Positions 4,917-6,927 of a DNA stretch of 6,927 bases are shown here, one piece after another. Positions within the stretch are counted from its first letter, which is position 1; the number at the start of each line of letters is the position of its first letter. The notes under the pieces were generated by a model. That model did no database searches and had not been told where the DNA came from. It saw only the letters and a program-made list of their open reading frames with translations. The translations under genes were made by a program, and so were the position numbers. This DNA is from Verrucomicrobiota bacterium (GTDB taxonomy: Bacteria; Verrucomicrobiota; Verrucomicrobiia; Chthoniobacterales; JAFAMB01): the NCBI GenBank assembly GCA_019241095.1, contig JAFAXJ010000553.1, positions 1 through 6,927 of the forward strand, in the 5' to 3' direction.

Positions 4917-6398
4917 ATGTCCGACCTGATTTTAACCGCTGCCGAGATGCGTGAGGCGGAAAAGAGAGCGTTCGGCCAAGGCATTGAAGCCGAGGCGCTC
5001 ATGGATGAAGCGGGGGAGAGGATCGCAAACGTCATCCTTGGTTATGAGCCTATTCCCGGCCTGTGTGTTGCCTATCTCGGCAGGGGGAACAACGCCGGGG
5101 ACGCGATCGTTGTGGCCAATCATTTAGAAGAGGCTGGATGGGAAATTTGGTTTCGGGAGTCAACTCCGACAAATGAACTTCAACCTCTTCCAAAAAAGAA
5201 AATAAGCCAAACAGACGTTCGTAGCATTCCGGATCCGATTCAAAGGCTTCCAGGAGGCGGACCGCACATCATCTTGGATGGCCTTCTGGGAGTAGGCTCG
5301 CGAGCAGAACTAGAGCCGAGATGGTCTGCACTTACGCGAGAGATCAACTCCCTGCGGTTCGCTTCAAACGCACAAGTCTATGCGATCGACATTCCAACGG
5401 GTGTCGCTGAAACAGGCATTGATCCCGATGCGATCCTTGCGAATACCACAATCACGGTCGCATTTCCGAAGACCGCTTTGGTCCGCGACGACGCACCCAA
5501 TCATGTTGGTCGGATTATAGTTGTCGATCTTAGTGATCTCGCCAGGTTTGCTCCTGAAAAAGCAAAGCGCCCGATTCTTTCATCTCCTTTTAACCTTCGT
5601 CAACTTGTACCACAGCGTCCTTTTGATTCGCATAAGGGAGATTACGGTCGGGTCGGGATTATCGCGGGTTCCCGAGGCTTTGTTGGCGCTTCGATTCTTT
5701 GCTCGGAAGCAGCAGCCCGCGGTGGAGCCGGGCTTACAACATTGTACGTGCCGGAAGATATCTATCAAATTGTTGCGTCCAAGGCTTTCCCAGAGGTGAT
5801 GGTTCATCCTGTTGAGGATCTCCGATCTGTTTTGGAACAGCGTTTGGATTCCCTCGCGATCGGTCCTGGCCTGGGCAAACAGCGTGCTGCAGAGATCCTG
5901 GACATTGTCGAAAAATTTCCTGGTCCGATGGTATTGGACGCTGACGGGCTCAATGTACTGTCTCATTCGATCAACGTTCTCGAGCGTTGCGCAGGTGCTC
6001 GATTACTCACTCCTCATCCGGGTGAAATGGCACGGTTATGGGATACGAAGAACAAAAGCAGGGCAGAAGTGGTGACGGAATTTACAAGTGAGTTGCCAGT
6101 CGCTTTGTTGCTCAAAGGTTCACGGACGTTGATCGGGGAGAATGATAAACCGCTGGCCTACAACTCTACCGGAACCCCTGCTCAGGCAACCGGCGGGTCT
6201 GGTGATGTGCTCACGGGTCTATGCGGCGCCCTTTTAGGTCGGAGAATCTCTCCCTATGATGCTGCGCGTCTGGGATCATGGTTATGCGGACGGGCTGCCG
6301 AATTGGCGACCGAAGACCTTTCTGAGGAATCGATGCTGCCCTCAGATCAATTTGCGTATTTCGGCGACGCCTTCGAAGAACTGCGACGAAGCTCCTAG
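4917..6398 (+). CDS. nnr: Bifunctional NAD(P)H-hydrate epimerase / ADP-dependent (S)-NAD(P)H-hydrate dehydratase
   Basis: This 493-residue fusion repairs damaged hydrated NADH and NADPH in the cytoplasm. The N-terminal YjeF_N domain (about 1-215) interconverts R and S epimers; the C-terminal carbohydrate-kinase-like domain (about 225-490) dehydrates the S form using ADP. Epimerase signs are TAAEMREAEKRAF (7-19), GRGNNAGDA (55-63), ILDGLLGVGS (119-128) and AIDIPTGV (156-163). The phosphate loop is usually GNNGGDG; here two glycines are alanines, while N58, N59 and D62 remain. Dehydratase signs are HKGDYGRVGIIAGSRGFVGA (239-258), AIGPGLG (314-320), LDADGLN (340-346), LTPHPGEM (364-371), LLKGSRTLI (398-406) and ATGGSGDVLTG (424-434), with the probable catalytic Asp430. 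Length and domain order match the E. coli type, so both activities are expected. The ATG at 4917 fits the family start. The gene follows the YceI gene after 12 bp and converges on the sigma factor gene across 62 bp, where I see no clear terminator. Confidence 0.95.
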   Translation: MSDLILTAAEMREAEKRAFGQGIEAEALMDEAGERIANVILGYEPIPGLCVAYLGRGNNAGDAIVVANHLEEAGWEIWFRESTPTNELQPLPKKKISQTDVRSIPDPIQRLPGGGPHIILDGLLGVGSRAELEPRWSALTREINSLRFASNAQVYAIDIPTGVAETGIDPDAILANTTITVAFPKTALVRDDAPNHVGRIIVVDLSDLARFAPEKAKRPILSSPFNLRQLVPQRPFDSHKGDYGRVGIIAGSRGFVGASILCSEAAARGGAGLTTLYVPEDIYQIVASKAFPEVMVHPVEDLRSVLEQRLDSLAIGPGLGKQRAAEILDIVEKFPGPMVLDADGLNVLSHSINVLERCAGARLLTPHPGEMARLWDTKNKSRAEVVTEFTSELPVALLLKGSRTLIGENDKPLAYNSTGTPAQATGGSGDVLTGLCGALLGRRISPYDAARLGSWLCGRAAELATEDLSEESMLPSDQFAYFGDAFEELRRSS

Positions 6399-6460
6399 TG
6401 CGACTGATGCTCTAGCCCAATAACAACACGAGACGGGCACGAGAATTTAGGCAACGGGAA

Positions 6461-6927
6461 TTAGTTCAAATACTTTGCAAGACGTTCGCGCAGGTCGGTA
6501 CGAGCTCGGAACAAAATACTCTTTACTGCGGGCACGGTGATGTTCATCACTTTTGCAATCTCTTCATAAGAAAGCTCTTCGTAACGACGCAGAACAATGG
6601 CCATTCGCTGCGCCGGTGGTAAACTGTTGATTGCTTCCTGAATCGCCATCTGCAGTTCTTCATCGAGGAGAACTTGATCCGGTTCTTTCTCGGCGCATTC
6701 AGCGGGTTCAGCCAGTTCTGAAGTATTCTCGACGAAGTGGCGCCTCCGCCTCAGCTCATTAAACACGAGATTCCGCGTTATCCTAAAAAGCCAGGTGGTG
6801 AACTTTGCAGTCGGTCGATAGCGACCGGCTGACTTCCAGACACGAATAAAAACCTGTTGTGTTAAATCCTCTGCTTCAGCTTCGGAACCTAGCATTTTGC
6901 TAATCGTGCCGATTACACGAGCTTGAT
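6461..6927 (-). CDS. ECF-type sigma-70 family RNA polymerase sigma factor (5' end beyond right edge)
   Basis: The minus-strand frame ends at the TAA at 6463-6461 and remains open to the window edge. Upstream of the internal ATG at 6895 it reads QARVIGTISK, which continues the sigma region 2 helix, so that ATG is not the start and some N-terminal residues are missing. Counting from that Met, region 2 is visible as EAEDLTQQVFIRVW (7-20) and FTTWLFRITRNLVFNELRRRR (32-52), the segments that bind core RNA polymerase and the -10 element. An acidic linker (about 57-82) leads to region 4: SLPPAQRMAIVLRRYEELSYEEIA, then the helix-turn-helix MNITVPAVKSILFRARTDLRERL (117-139). This two-domain layout is typical of extracytoplasmic-function sigma factors. 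No anti-sigma gene follows downstream; the next gene, nnr, is convergent. What it responds to cannot be seen here. Confidence 0.92.
   Translation of the reverse strand, partial: QARVIGTISKMLGSEAEAEDLTQQVFIRVWKSAGRYRPTAKFTTWLFRITRNLVFNELRRRRHFVENTSELAEPAECAEKEPDQVLLDEELQMAIQEAINSLPPAQRMAIVLRRYEELSYEEIAKVMNITVPAVKSILFRARTDLRERLAKYLN

Noticed and set aside
4538..5035. 165-codon minus-strand frame across the YceI/nnr junction
   Set aside because: It lies antisense to two well-recognised genes and its serine/isoleucine-rich product resembles no family. It is a shadow frame.
5580..5966. 128-codon minus-strand frame inside nnr
   Set aside because: It is antisense to the conserved dehydratase domain and shows no recognisable motifs.
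6427..6443. CACGAG direct repeat (6427-6432 and 6438-6443) in the nnr/sigma-factor junction
   Set aside because: It consists of only two 6-base copies and has no dyad symmetry or T-tract. It is too little to call a terminator or operator.

Overview
The window holds seven protein genes in a compact, mixed-strand arrangement. Two of them run off the ends. I see no phage, transposon, CRISPR, rRNA or tRNA signature. The genes suggest a Gram-negative, probably environmental bacterium: a TamB/AsmA-like envelope protein, a YceI-type exported protein and a periplasmic solute-binding protein. The wording of the ECF sigma factor, and the near absence of Shine-Dalgarno sequences before the main genes, recall Verrucomicrobiota (for example soil Chthoniobacterales). 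That placement is an inference from pattern memory, not a demonstrated assignment.

Layout from left to right. (1) On the minus strand, the N-terminal 212 residues of a TamB/AsmA-like protein continue past base 1. It is divergent, across only 43 bp, from a YihY/BrkB-family inner-membrane protein on the plus strand. (2) A family-3 amino-acid-type solute-binding protein on the minus strand converges on the YihY gene. Nested inverted repeats lie at that junction. (3) Divergent from the binding protein is an OppD/DppD-type ABC ATPase. It lacks the end of its usual C-terminal region and overlaps tail-to-tail by 24 bp with a gamma-carbonic-anhydrase-like hexapeptide protein on the minus strand. (4) About 470 bp without a convincing gene follow. 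This stretch is rich in inverted repeats and contains a 13-codon reading frame with the best ribosome-binding site in the window. (5) A YceI family gene and the bifunctional NAD(P)HX repair gene nnr form a plus-strand pair, 12 bp apart. (6) An ECF sigma factor on the minus strand converges on nnr and runs off the right end.

Functionally this is mostly housekeeping: envelope biogenesis, solute uptake, metabolite repair and stress-type transcription control. Neither transport gene has its permease beside it, so the binding protein and the ATPase are probably not partners. The least explained part is the 3850-4322 intergenic region. The evidence that it encodes a structured RNA or leader is suggestive only, because inverted repeats of these sizes can arise by chance. 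I did not find a clear new multi-gene system.
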